Assembly (NCBI RefSeq): GCF_000739915.1
Contig: NZ_BBJT01000013.1
Span: 1 to 64,000, forward strand
DNA: 64,000 nt
Direction: 5' to 3'
DNA from: Paenibacillus chitinolyticus NBRC 15660
Lineage (GTDB): Bacteria > Bacillota > Bacilli > Paenibacillales > NBRC-103111
Below are positions 8,771 through 17,242 of the stretch, piece after piece. The notes beneath the pieces are model-generated. The model was not told the origin of the DNA, did no database searches, and was given only the letters and a program-made list of their open reading frames with translations. The first letter of the stretch is position 1. Every line of letters begins with the position of its first letter. Both the position numbers and the translations under genes were made by a program.

Positions 8771-9775
8771 TTACTCCTTGTATTGACGGGTATAGTAATC
8801 TTGATAAGCGCCCGAACGGATATTTTCCCACCAACTTCTGTTTTGTAAGTACCAATTGATGGTTTCCTTAATACCCGATTCAAAATGATACTTCGGCTTC
8901 CAGCCCAATTCCAGCATAATTTTAGAAGGATCTATTCCATATCTGCGATCATGACCCGGACGATCCGGCACAAATGTAATCAAATTTTCCGGTTTTCCCA
9001 GTTCTTGCAGAATGGTTTTTATAATGGCGAGGTTAGTCCGTTCATTATTGCCGCCAATATTATACACTTCGCCATTACGCCCATGATGAATCACGAGATC
9101 AATCGCCGAACAATGATCTTCTACATATAGCCAATCCCGAATGTTCTGTCCGTCTCCATATACAGGGAGCGACTTATCATCCAATGCATTAGCTATGATC
9201 AAGGGAATTAATTTTTCCGGAAATTGGTAAGGCCCGTAGTTATTGGAGCAGCGGGTGATGTTAACCGGGAGACCGAACGTTTCATGATAGGCACGCACGA
9301 GCATATCTCCTCCAGCCTTACTGGCGGAGTATGGGCTGTTAGGTGAGAGAGGAGTTTCTTCAGTGAAAAGACCCGTTTCCTCTAAAGAACCATAAACTTC
9401 ATCTGTAGAGACTTGAATGAACTTTTGGACCCCATACGCTTTAGCCGCATCTAGAAGCACCTGCGTACCCATTACATTTGTGCGCACGAAAATTTCGGGA
9501 TCTAAGATGCTCCGGTCTACATGAGATTCGGCTGCGAAGTTAACTACAACATCGATCCCTTGCCGAAAAATATCTTGAATGGCTCTCTGATCTGTAATAT
9601 TCGCTTTTACGAAGCGATAATTAGGATGGTTCTCAACCGATTTTAGATTCTCTAAATTACCGGCGTAGGTTAGAGCATCCAAATTAATGATTGTGTAGGA
9701 AGGATGCTGCCTTAGCATATATAGAACAAAATTACTGCCAATAAAACCAGCCCCACCTGTTACCAGAAGCTTCAT
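8771..9775 (-). CDS. rmlB: dTDP-glucose 4,6-dehydratase
   Basis: Converts dTDP-glucose to dTDP-4-dehydro-6-deoxy-glucose using bound NAD+. The 334-residue protein has the loop VTGGAGFIGSNFV, the DEVYGSLE substrate-binding motif, YSASKAGGD with the catalytic Tyr and Lys, and GDGQNIRDWLYVEDHC near residue 225. Length and all motifs are standard for RmlB. Its ATG overlaps the stop of rmlC as ATGA, which implies coupled translation. Confidence 0.97.
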   Translation of the reverse strand: MKLLVTGGAGFIGSNFVLYMLRQHPSYTIINLDALTYAGNLENLKSVENHPNYRFVKANITDQRAIQDIFRQGIDVVVNFAAESHVDRSILDPEIFVRTNVMGTQVLLDAAKAYGVQKFIQVSTDEVYGSLEETGLFTEETPLSPNSPYSASKAGGDMLVRAYHETFGLPVNITRCSNNYGPYQFPEKLIPLIIANALDDKSLPVYGDGQNIRDWLYVEDHCSAIDLVIHHGRNGEVYNIGGNNERTNLAIIKTILQELGKPENLITFVPDRPGHDRRYGIDPSKIMLELGWKPKYHFESGIKETINWYLQNRSWWENIRSGAYQDYYTRQYKE

Positions 9776-10341
9776 GGATGCAGTTCCTCCTCGTATTCAA
9801 AGTTTAACTCCGCATCTTGCAAAAGTGGATGCCGCCTGTCTTTGTCCGATAAAACCGGTGTTGAAGTAGGCCAATCGATGCCAAGAGCCGGATCATTCCA
9901 TAAAATTCCTCTGTCGTTCTCCGGCGAGTAATATTCATCCACTTTGTACAGAACTTCCGTGTTAGGAACTAGCGTACAAAATCCGTGAGCAAAACCTCTT
10001 GGGACAAGAAGCTGCCGCTTATTGTTCGCGCTAAGGATAAAACCTTGCCATTGGCCAAAAGTTGGAGATCCTTTACGTATATCCACAATCACATCGTAAA
10101 TTCCACCGACCAGTACACGTACCAGCTTCGTCTGCGCTTTTGGATTAAGCTGATAATGAAGCCCGCGAAGAACGCCTGTTTCGGAAGATAATGAATGGTT
10201 GTCTTGGATAAAGTTGTAGGTTATTCCCAAATCCTCGAATCTTTTTTGGCTATAGCTTTCCATGAAAAAACCACGGTTGTCGCCATGCACCGTGGGCTCA
10301 AGTAGTAGAGCTTGAGAAAATTTTGTCGGAATGATGTTCAT
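9772..10341 (-). CDS. rmlC: dTDP-4-dehydrorhamnose 3,5-epimerase
   Basis: Epimerises C3 and C5 of dTDP-4-dehydro-6-deoxy-glucose. The 189-residue cupin-fold protein carries DNRGFFMES, LRGLHYQ with the catalytic His, KLVRVLVG, DIRKGSP and VPRGFAHGF. Size is normal. It begins 17 bases after rmlA and ends in a 4-base overlap with rmlB. Confidence 0.97.
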   Translation of the reverse strand: MNIIPTKFSQALLLEPTVHGDNRGFFMESYSQKRFEDLGITYNFIQDNHSLSSETGVLRGLHYQLNPKAQTKLVRVLVGGIYDVIVDIRKGSPTFGQWQGFILSANNKRQLLVPRGFAHGFCTLVPNTEVLYKVDEYYSPENDRGILWNDPALGIDWPTSTPVLSDKDRRHPLLQDAELNFEYEEELHP

Positions 10342-10358
10342 GATTTAGAACTCCCTTC

Positions 10359-11102
10359 TTACAATTTCAGTTTACCGAATTCCTCACCAAAGATAATGTC
10401 TTTTGCCAGCTCATTTGCTTTGGCCAACGATCCATGGGTCCCGGCATCCGTCCACCAGCCATTCAACACATCATAGGTAAGCTGGCCTCTCTCTATGTAT
10501 GCATTATTTACATCCGTGATTTCTAACTCACCGCGTATGGACGGTTTCAATGTTTTGATAATGTCAAAAACCAGACTATCATACATATATATTCCCGTTA
10601 CAGCGAAATTGCTTCTAGGGTTTAGCGGTTTTTCTTCAATCGAAACAATATGGTTGCCTCTTAATTCAGCCACACCATAACGCTGAGGATCATGAACCTC
10701 TTGAATCAAAATTTTAGCTCCGGCTCCCTGCTCTCTAAAATTCTGTACATAAGTGGAAATATTATCTTCAAAAACATTATCACCTAGTACCACAACGACC
10801 TGATCGCCAGATGCGAAGTGTTCTGCTAAACCTAGAGCTTGCGCTATACCGCCAGCTTCGTCCTGAACTTTATATGTAAATGTAACTCCCATCTCATGGC
10901 CGCTACCAAGCAGATTTACTACATCCCCCATATGATCTTTACCTGTTACCACAAGAATATCAGTTATATTAGCTTGTTTAAGCTTTCCTACAGAATAGAA
11001 TATCATGGGGTATTTGCCCACAGGAAGTAAGTGTTTGTTTGTGACTTTGGTCAAGGGAAACAATCTGGATCCTGTACCGCCAGCTAGAATAATGCCTTTC
11101 AT
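10359..11102 (-). CDS. rmlA: Glucose-1-phosphate thymidylyltransferase
   Basis: Makes dTDP-glucose from dTTP and glucose 1-phosphate, the entry to dTDP-rhamnose. N-terminal ILAGGTGSRLFPLT is the pyrophosphorylase signature, followed by VTNKHLLPV with the catalytic Lys, GDNVFED and IEEKP. At 247 residues it belongs to the short form of the family rather than the 290-residue RmlA of enteric bacteria. The start at ATG 11102 has AGAGG eight bases upstream; a GTG three codons earlier overlaps that site and was rejected. First of the four rml genes. Confidence 0.95.
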   Translation of the reverse strand: MKGIILAGGTGSRLFPLTKVTNKHLLPVGKYPMIFYSVGKLKQANITDILVVTGKDHMGDVVNLLGSGHEMGVTFTYKVQDEAGGIAQALGLAEHFASGDQVVVVLGDNVFEDNISTYVQNFREQGAGAKILIQEVHDPQRYGVAELRGNHIVSIEEKPLNPRSNFAVTGIYMYDSLVFDIIKTLKPSIRGELEITDVNNAYIERGQLTYDVLNGWWTDAGTHGSLAKANELAKDIIFGEEFGKLKL

Positions 11103-11199
11103 ATGGAGCACCTCTTTATCCCAAAATACAAATGTTTTTACATTTATAGTCGAAAAAGATTTTAAGCATACGACTCTTGATTACCATCCGTTTGGTTAT

Positions 11200-12273
11200 T
11201 TAATTAATAAATTTTTTTACAACCTTTTTTATTCCTTTTACAAAATTCTCCTTCTTCTCTATTTGTTCAGAAGTTGCATTTAACTCGGCATTACTATTGT
11301 TAAACGGGTCTTGAAACTTATACGGCATTTCCAAGTTGTCTCTATAGGCAATCCTTGTAGTTCTTTCGATCTTTTCGCCACTATTAAAATAATCATACGA
11401 CCACGGAATCGCGCCCAATTCTTCTTGGCCCATGAGGTTCATCTCTTTGACATACTCATCTCTCAACTTATAGATAGCATTCTTTTTATCGGGTACGTAT
11501 TTATTTATCATCCCCTCATTAGCTCCGGAATCAAAACCGGAGAAATGAAAAAATCTAAGAAACTTATCATTCACAATGTACTCATTATTAGAATTAATAT
11601 GGATTTTTCTTTTGGATACATTCCATGGAGCCGCATTATAACCAGGATGTTTTAGTATATAGACATCAAAGAAGCACGGGGCTAAGTCCATCCATTTTTG
11701 ATCTGTAAAAATTCCACGCGGAATGTCATCATAGCAGAACATATCCAGCCTCGAAGCCCACCATTCAATAAACCTTTTCGACTCTTCCGATCTGCTGACG
11801 GCTAAAAAGCCTAAATTGAACGCACCATGCTTTAATGCGCTAAGTTCGTTATCCATCACAGCATCCATTATATCCTCGGGAGTTGTTAAATGAGGAGTTA
11901 AAACAATCGGATTTGATTCCAGGGCTTCTTCAAGCTCAGTCAAAGAACTTAACACTTGAATATCCGGATCTAAATAAACAAATTTTGTTTCTTCCTGATA
12001 ATTTTCCATAAGATACAAGAACAGTTGCCCTTTGACCGCTGTAGAAGCTTCAACTATAGAGTGTTTAAAAATAAATTTTTCGAAATTTTCAAAACCTAAA
12101 TCTTTCCCCAAAACGATATCATCAAAATATTCAAATGCCTGTGCTTCAGGGGTTACTTCTCTTTCCAACAAACTAACAACCACTTTTATAGAAGGATCAG
12201 CTTCTTTTACAGACTTTGCCAACACCATAGCTTTGGGCAAGTAATTGGCACAAATAGAAGTGGTTACGATCAT
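11200..12273 (-). CDS. GT-A glycosyltransferase with DPD motif
   Basis: A 357-residue protein with a GT8-like layout: TTSICANYLPKA at the N-terminus resembles the nucleotide-sugar site of enzymes that start with a Thr-rich strand, VYLDPDI near residue 118 gives the metal-binding DxD, and the C-terminal HFSGFDSG is the region where GT8 enzymes carry a His near bound UDP. The last 40 residues are charged, rich in Lys, and end with KKVVKKFIN, possibly a membrane contact. Family assignment is from motifs only. It sits between the methyltransferase/glycosyltransferase fusion and rmlA. Confidence 0.75.
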   Translation of the reverse strand: MIVTTSICANYLPKAMVLAKSVKEADPSIKVVVSLLEREVTPEAQAFEYFDDIVLGKDLGFENFEKFIFKHSIVEASTAVKGQLFLYLMENYQEETKFVYLDPDIQVLSSLTELEEALESNPIVLTPHLTTPEDIMDAVMDNELSALKHGAFNLGFLAVSRSEESKRFIEWWASRLDMFCYDDIPRGIFTDQKWMDLAPCFFDVYILKHPGYNAAPWNVSKRKIHINSNNEYIVNDKFLRFFHFSGFDSGANEGMINKYVPDKKNAIYKLRDEYVKEMNLMGQEELGAIPWSYDYFNSGEKIERTTRIAYRDNLEMPYKFQDPFNNSNAELNATSEQIEKKENFVKGIKKVVKKFIN

Positions 12274-12288
12274 GGTAATCTTCTCCTT

Positions 12289-15060
12289 TTAATCCAGCTC
12301 ATTATATTCTAATTCATATAAGTTCCTAGCTCTATTCACCAAATTTAACACACTATTATTATCTGATAGTAATGCCCATAGTTCTTTTTCGTTATTTAAA
12401 ACAACCCCGATATCTTCAGAGCTATTCTGTACACTAAAAGCAATGTTGCCGCTATGTTTATTAGTGACAACCGGAACACCGGCTGCTATAGATTCATAAA
12501 GAGTATACGAGTAGCTTTCGGGCACAATGGACCATAAAAGCACGATATCTATATTCTCTTTTTTTAAAAGATTAGTGGCTGCCATGCGCCCGTCGTTTAT
12601 AAAAGAGTATTCGTGTGAACGTACATTTGTACTATAGTGCTCAGACGATCCGATATGATGAAATTCGTACAAATCAGAGAATTGCTCGTTATTGATCATC
12701 TTTAGCCATGTAGACCACCCTTTGTTCTCCATCTTGTACCCAAGATAGGCGATTTTGATTTTCTCATTTACTTTTTCTTTTTCTGAAGTTCCATCTTTTA
12801 CGAGACGCAGGTGGCCATGCACAAGAAATTTATCTTCCCACTTAGGATAGATTAACTTAAAAACTTCAAGCACATATTGAGATGGCAAGACTATTTTTTC
12901 ACACACGTTAAAGATATCATTAAATATTTCTTTCCGTTTCTCCAAATCAGCATAATGATCACATTTGATGCAGACATTTTCAGTACCGTGTGTCATTAAA
13001 TCAGGTATGCATCCTTTTTTGCCATTGGAATCAGAATACATCATATGATAACTAGAACAACAAGCGAAAAAATCATGAGCAACAAAAACTGAAGAAATCC
13101 CCAAATAGTTAACTGCCTCAAATATATTTTTGAAATCTGAATATATCCAAAATAGTAAATGATGTATATACGTTTTTTTGTATTTATGGGCGCTATCTTG
13201 AATAAATTCGACTATTTCTTGAGCTGTCAAATATCCTAAGAATGTATCTCCAACATTAATACCATAAAAACTCTCTTCTTCAGCATAAAAGTCATATCTA
13301 TTAGAAGGAAAAATTTGAACAGTCCCTATACCACTTCTTGCGTTATAGCTGGCTTGCTCATAAATATATTTCTCGGTTCCGCCCATGGAATTTAAATAAT
13401 TCGTATGAGAGAATACTAAAATATACCTTTCTTTATCCAATAAATTAATCATTTCTTTCTTATTGCTTTTTTTTTTATGCTTTACGATCATGTTCTTGAC
13501 TCTATGCTTTGCACTGTTTTTTAATTCTCTTAAGGAGTTCATAGCTGCTCTAAAAAAACGGGTATATTTCCAGGAAGTAGAGTTCAGCAAAACTTGTAAT
13601 TCATTTAATACTTTTTCTGTAGCTTCTTCTCTCTTTTGTATTTCGCTCTCATAATATACCTGTTGTGTTGATATGTTCTTTCTGTGCTCCTCTAAGGCCA
13701 CGTTCTTTACTTCAAGTTGAGCTTCTAATTGGAGTATTTTGCTTTTAAATGTCTCTATATCTTTCGTATACTTTTCTTGTAGCAATTCTTTAATATGTTC
13801 TAACTCAAACAGTAATTTATTTTGCTTCCTTTGTTCTTCTTCCAGACTCATATTGAGCAGCCCTAGGCGCTCAGCTTCTCTCTTTATCTTAGAATATTGT
13901 CGGTTCAGTTCTTCGACAAGATCGCTATTTTTAACAGACACACTCATTTTAATTCTTAGAAAATAGGTTTTATCTTTTTTTATTTTGGTGGTAGGGTTTA
14001 GTATAATATAAGGATCTTTGTTTAAAGATATAAGAGGTTCCCTGCCTCCAAAATCTACAAGATTATAAAAGTGGCATCCTTCAAAGTTATTTTCATTTGA
14101 CCATTTTTGTATGTACGAAGGAATACCATTTTCAGTATCACACACGGTTTCTAATAAATAAATTTCAGACAATTTTATTAAAGCTAGTTCTGAAATGGGA
14201 TCAAATCTTAATTTGTTTATCTCTTTATTTGGAAGTGGTATGTCATATGTTATAGTGCTGCCGTCTATATGTAACGGTAAATGAACTGAATCATACTCTG
14301 TAAATTCTTCATTCTCGGACCAAAATAACTGAAGATAGTAACTAGATAACCTGTATCTTTGTTCTATCACTGCTTGATTAGGTTTTACTGCGTTCTCAGT
14401 TTTTTTACCGACCGTTATATATTGGTAAATTTCCCCATCCGTTCGTTGTTGTAAGAAATCCCTTACCAAAGGATAATTTTCATAACTTTGTTTGAACTCT
14501 GTCTGCTCCGGCACCATATACGTCGCATACCATCCAATCGGTTGCAAACCCGCTTGTTCGTATAACTCAAGAATACTTGACTTTGTAAAGAATCTTAAAT
14601 GAGTATTATCCAGCAAACCTAAAGTCTTATATTCAAATCTTCCAGAAAGAAGTTCCATAATAACAGCGTTATTGGAGATATTGGGTATGGAGGTTATTAG
14701 AGTGCCTTCCTCTTTTAGAAACTCAACAGCAATTTTCAATACTCTCCAGGGGTCTTTTAAATGCTCCAAGACATCTACAAAAATGATATGATCAAATTTT
14801 ATATTTTTAAATTTAGTTGTCCATGTTAAGCTTTCAACATCTCCTATTTCCATATCGACCGTAAATGCACTAGCCACTCTAGCCGCACTTTCTTCTATTT
14901 CTACTCCGTACACTTGGCAATTTAGTTCCTTGTACATATATTCTGTCATATATCCGGTAGCCGTTCCAAATTCGAGAACCGTAGTTTCAGGCCTGATATG
15001 CTGGAGAACTATGGTGTGTGCATTCTGAATAGATGTATTTATTTTAAAGTCATATTTCAT
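12289..15060 (-). CDS. Fusion: methyltransferase, coiled coil, family 4 glycosyltransferase
   Basis: A 923-residue three-part protein. Residues 1-200 are a class I SAM-dependent methyltransferase (VLEFGTATGYMTEY for motif I, FVDVLEHLKDPW for the later motif). Residues 230-375 look like a beta-rich domain with no recognised family. Residues 375-500 are a coiled coil rich in Glu, Lys, Leu and Gln, ending in LLNSTSWKYTRFFR, a linker motif seen before glycosyltransferase domains. Residues 545-923 are a GT-B glycosyltransferase with GGTEKYI and the retaining PESYSYTLYES pattern near 870. The layout resembles WsaE of the Geobacillus stearothermophilus S-layer glycan locus, in which methylation and chain growth are joined; whether this protein terminates chains by O-methylation is inference. 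It abuts the Wzt-like gene by one base. Confidence 0.87.
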   Translation of the reverse strand: MKYDFKINTSIQNAHTIVLQHIRPETTVLEFGTATGYMTEYMYKELNCQVYGVEIEESAARVASAFTVDMEIGDVESLTWTTKFKNIKFDHIIFVDVLEHLKDPWRVLKIAVEFLKEEGTLITSIPNISNNAVIMELLSGRFEYKTLGLLDNTHLRFFTKSSILELYEQAGLQPIGWYATYMVPEQTEFKQSYENYPLVRDFLQQRTDGEIYQYITVGKKTENAVKPNQAVIEQRYRLSSYYLQLFWSENEEFTEYDSVHLPLHIDGSTITYDIPLPNKEINKLRFDPISELALIKLSEIYLLETVCDTENGIPSYIQKWSNENNFEGCHFYNLVDFGGREPLISLNKDPYIILNPTTKIKKDKTYFLRIKMSVSVKNSDLVEELNRQYSKIKREAERLGLLNMSLEEEQRKQNKLLFELEHIKELLQEKYTKDIETFKSKILQLEAQLEVKNVALEEHRKNISTQQVYYESEIQKREEATEKVLNELQVLLNSTSWKYTRFFRAAMNSLRELKNSAKHRVKNMIVKHKKKSNKKEMINLLDKERYILVFSHTNYLNSMGGTEKYIYEQASYNARSGIGTVQIFPSNRYDFYAEEESFYGINVGDTFLGYLTAQEIVEFIQDSAHKYKKTYIHHLLFWIYSDFKNIFEAVNYLGISSVFVAHDFFACCSSYHMMYSDSNGKKGCIPDLMTHGTENVCIKCDHYADLEKRKEIFNDIFNVCEKIVLPSQYVLEVFKLIYPKWEDKFLVHGHLRLVKDGTSEKEKVNEKIKIAYLGYKMENKGWSTWLKMINNEQFSDLYEFHHIGSSEHYSTNVRSHEYSFINDGRMAATNLLKKENIDIVLLWSIVPESYSYTLYESIAAGVPVVTNKHSGNIAFSVQNSSEDIGVVLNNEKELWALLSDNNSVLNLVNRARNLYELEYNELD

Positions 15061-15061
15061 C

Positions 15062-16270
15062 TTACGCTTCCTTTCTTGAATTCCAGTTATGGGGAATACA
15101 AGTTATTCCTTCGGCAAAATATTCAGAAGTACTGATAGTGAAAAAGTCCATTTTCTTTTTATAATCAAGTCTTACAATTCCCGAACTTTCAAAAAAACCG
15201 ACATCAACAAAATAAGATCCTGGTAACAAATTCATTTGTTCATAATGGAGAGCCAACTGATAATCACCTGGTTCAGACGGTAAAGAAAATTTATCTAGTT
15301 TCGTATTTAATCCACAGATATAATTATCTTGGGAGTCATAGAGAGCGATTCCTCCTACTATCCCTTCAACTTTCTTCTTTAATGTGTAATTAACTACAAT
15401 AGAAAGCTTTTCGCCATAATTAAATCTTTTCTTATCCGAAAATTGTGTATCATAAAATTCCATTCCATTAATTTTTAGCACATCATCTTGCTGATCCTCT
15501 TCAATTTCCTCTTCTTCTGTATGTTGGGATGGACTTGTTTTCATGAAATTTTCGTAGCTATTAGAAACTGAATGTACATCGCCGCGCATATGGATTTGCC
15601 CGTCCATCATCCAAATGGCTTGATCACAAAAATTTTTTATAGAATAAAGGTCATGGCTGACAAAGATAATAGTTTTTCCTTGTTTCTTAAACTCTTTCAT
15701 TTTTTCAATACATTTTAGTTGAAATTGTATATCTCCAACAGCGAGCGCCTCATCGATAATTAAAATATCGGGATTCACATTTATAGCACACGCAAAGGCC
15801 AGACGTACAAACATACCGGATGAATAGGATTTAACCGGCTGATCAATGAACTTTTCAATTCCGGAAAAACTTATGATATCGGGTAATTTCTCTTTTATTT
15901 CCTCTGCATTCAATCCCAATATAGCTGAATTCATAATTATATTTTCTCTACCGGTAAAGTCAGGATTAAATCCGCTTCCAAGTTCCAGCAGGGCCGATAC
16001 CCTTCCATTCACATCCACACTACCGCTGCTGGGTTGCAATGTACCGACAATAATTTGAAGCAAAGTACTTTTTCCCGACCCGTTCTTACCGATTAGCCCT
16101 ATTGTTTCGCCTCTATTAACCGTTAAATCCACATTTTTCAGTGCCCAAAATTCCTTGTTAAACTTATTCTTGTTTGATGAAAAAAATTGTTTCAACCTGT
16201 CTTCAGGGCGATCGTATAGTTTATATAATTTACTGACATCAGTAATTTTAACTGCCAAATCATAAGACAT
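15062..16270 (-). CDS. Polysaccharide export ATPase with glycan-binding tail (Wzt-like)
   Basis: ATP-binding half of an ABC-2 exporter for lipid-linked glycan. Walker A GKNGSGKST near residue 65, ABC signature YSSGMFVRLAFA, Walker B DILIIDEALAVGD and the switch His in FVSHD are all intact. After residue 245 an acidic linker (EEEEIEEDQQ) leads to a C-terminal beta domain of about 150 residues matching the Wzt C-terminal type, which in Klebsiella and E. coli O-antigen systems recognises a terminally modified chain. This fits the neighbouring methyltransferase fusion. ATG 16270 has AAGGAGG upstream and overlaps the permease gene by 11 bases. Confidence 0.92.
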   Translation of the reverse strand: MSYDLAVKITDVSKLYKLYDRPEDRLKQFFSSNKNKFNKEFWALKNVDLTVNRGETIGLIGKNGSGKSTLLQIIVGTLQPSSGSVDVNGRVSALLELGSGFNPDFTGRENIIMNSAILGLNAEEIKEKLPDIISFSGIEKFIDQPVKSYSSGMFVRLAFACAINVNPDILIIDEALAVGDIQFQLKCIEKMKEFKKQGKTIIFVSHDLYSIKNFCDQAIWMMDGQIHMRGDVHSVSNSYENFMKTSPSQHTEEEEIEEDQQDDVLKINGMEFYDTQFSDKKRFNYGEKLSIVVNYTLKKKVEGIVGGIALYDSQDNYICGLNTKLDKFSLPSEPGDYQLALHYEQMNLLPGSYFVDVGFFESSGIVRLDYKKKMDFFTISTSEYFAEGITCIPHNWNSRKEA

Positions 16271-17114
16271 CAGCGAATCCTCCTTTGGTCTTAACAAACC
16301 AGATATACCCCAAGACAACCGTTACTGTACTGAGGAGCAGACTGGTACCCATGAAGCCCCAATCGGGCATTTGTCCCCAAATCAAAATTTTTCGGATGTC
16401 TTCAACAACGTAGCTCATGGGGTTTAAAAATAGCAAAGCTCTAAACTTTTCGGGTACAGAAGAAACGGGATAAAAAATCGGACTTAAAAACATTAGACCC
16501 TGCATGAATAAAGTAATAATATGTCCTATGTCCCTAATAAACACCCCTAATGAAGCTAGGAACCAAGACAAACCGAGTGCAACCAATAATAAAGGCAATA
16601 AAACGAGTGGCAGAAAAATAATAGTCCAATGTATCGTTGAATATGTAAACAAAATACCTAACAAGAGGATTAACAACTGAATCACGTAATGAAACAATGC
16701 GCTTCCAATCAAGGTTAAAGGAAGAATTTCAAGTGGAAACAATACTTTTTTAACATAGTTTACGTTTCCTATAATTAAGCGTGGGGATTGAATTATAATC
16801 TCTGAAAACAAATTAAAAACACTAATGCCGGAAAATAAAATAAGTGCAAATTCAATGTTGTTGTCATTTGATGTTCCCCATCTTGCCTTAAAGACAATAC
16901 TAAACACAAATGTATAGATGACTAGCATAAGTATCGGAGTTAAAAAAGACCAAAGCATTCCTAGTTTTGAGCCACGATATCGAACAGCTATTTCTCTTTT
17001 AATTAATTGATAAATTAATAACTTGTTTAATTTTAATAGCGAAGCTGGTTTTTTAATCTGTAATTTTAAGTTCCTCAATAAAGAACTCGATTTAAAAACA
17101 CCTTGTTTGGACAT
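16260..17114 (-). CDS. Polysaccharide export permease (Wzm/TagG-like)
   Basis: Membrane half of the ABC-2 exporter, 284 residues, six membrane segments between residues 45 and 280, with the family motif REIAVRYRGSKLG before the first segment and the FLSPIFYP stretch near residue 200. It would move undecaprenyl-pyrophosphate-linked glycan across the membrane together with the ATPase that follows. The ATG at 17114 with GAGAGGAAAG upstream is preferred to a TTG at 17174. First gene of the 15.7-kb leftward cluster. Confidence 0.92.
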   Translation of the reverse strand: MSKQGVFKSSSLLRNLKLQIKKPASLLKLNKLLIYQLIKREIAVRYRGSKLGMLWSFLTPILMLVIYTFVFSIVFKARWGTSNDNNIEFALILFSGISVFNLFSEIIIQSPRLIIGNVNYVKKVLFPLEILPLTLIGSALFHYVIQLLILLLGILFTYSTIHWTIIFLPLVLLPLLLVALGLSWFLASLGVFIRDIGHIITLFMQGLMFLSPIFYPVSSVPEKFRALLFLNPMSYVVEDIRKILIWGQMPDWGFMGTSLLLSTVTVVLGYIWFVKTKGGFADVL

Positions 17115-17181
17115 AATATTTATTTCTTTCCTCTCGTTAATAAAAATCTCGTCCTCTAACTGTACCCCATCCAATCATAAA

Positions 17182-17210
17182 TTGGAATATTTTCTCCGCT
17201 ATGATAAAAT
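17182..17210 (+). promoter_or_regulatory. Sigma-A-type promoter of the ligase gene
   Basis: TTGGAA (17182-17187), a 17-base spacer and TAAAAT (17205-17210), 33 bases before the ATG of the O-antigen-ligase-family gene. Five of six bases of the -10 and four of six of the -35 match the sigma-A consensus. The 128-base space between the divergent exporter and ligase genes holds this site. Confidence 0.5.
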
Positions 17211-17242
17211 GTTGTCGAGATTTATCGGAGAGGGAGACTGTG

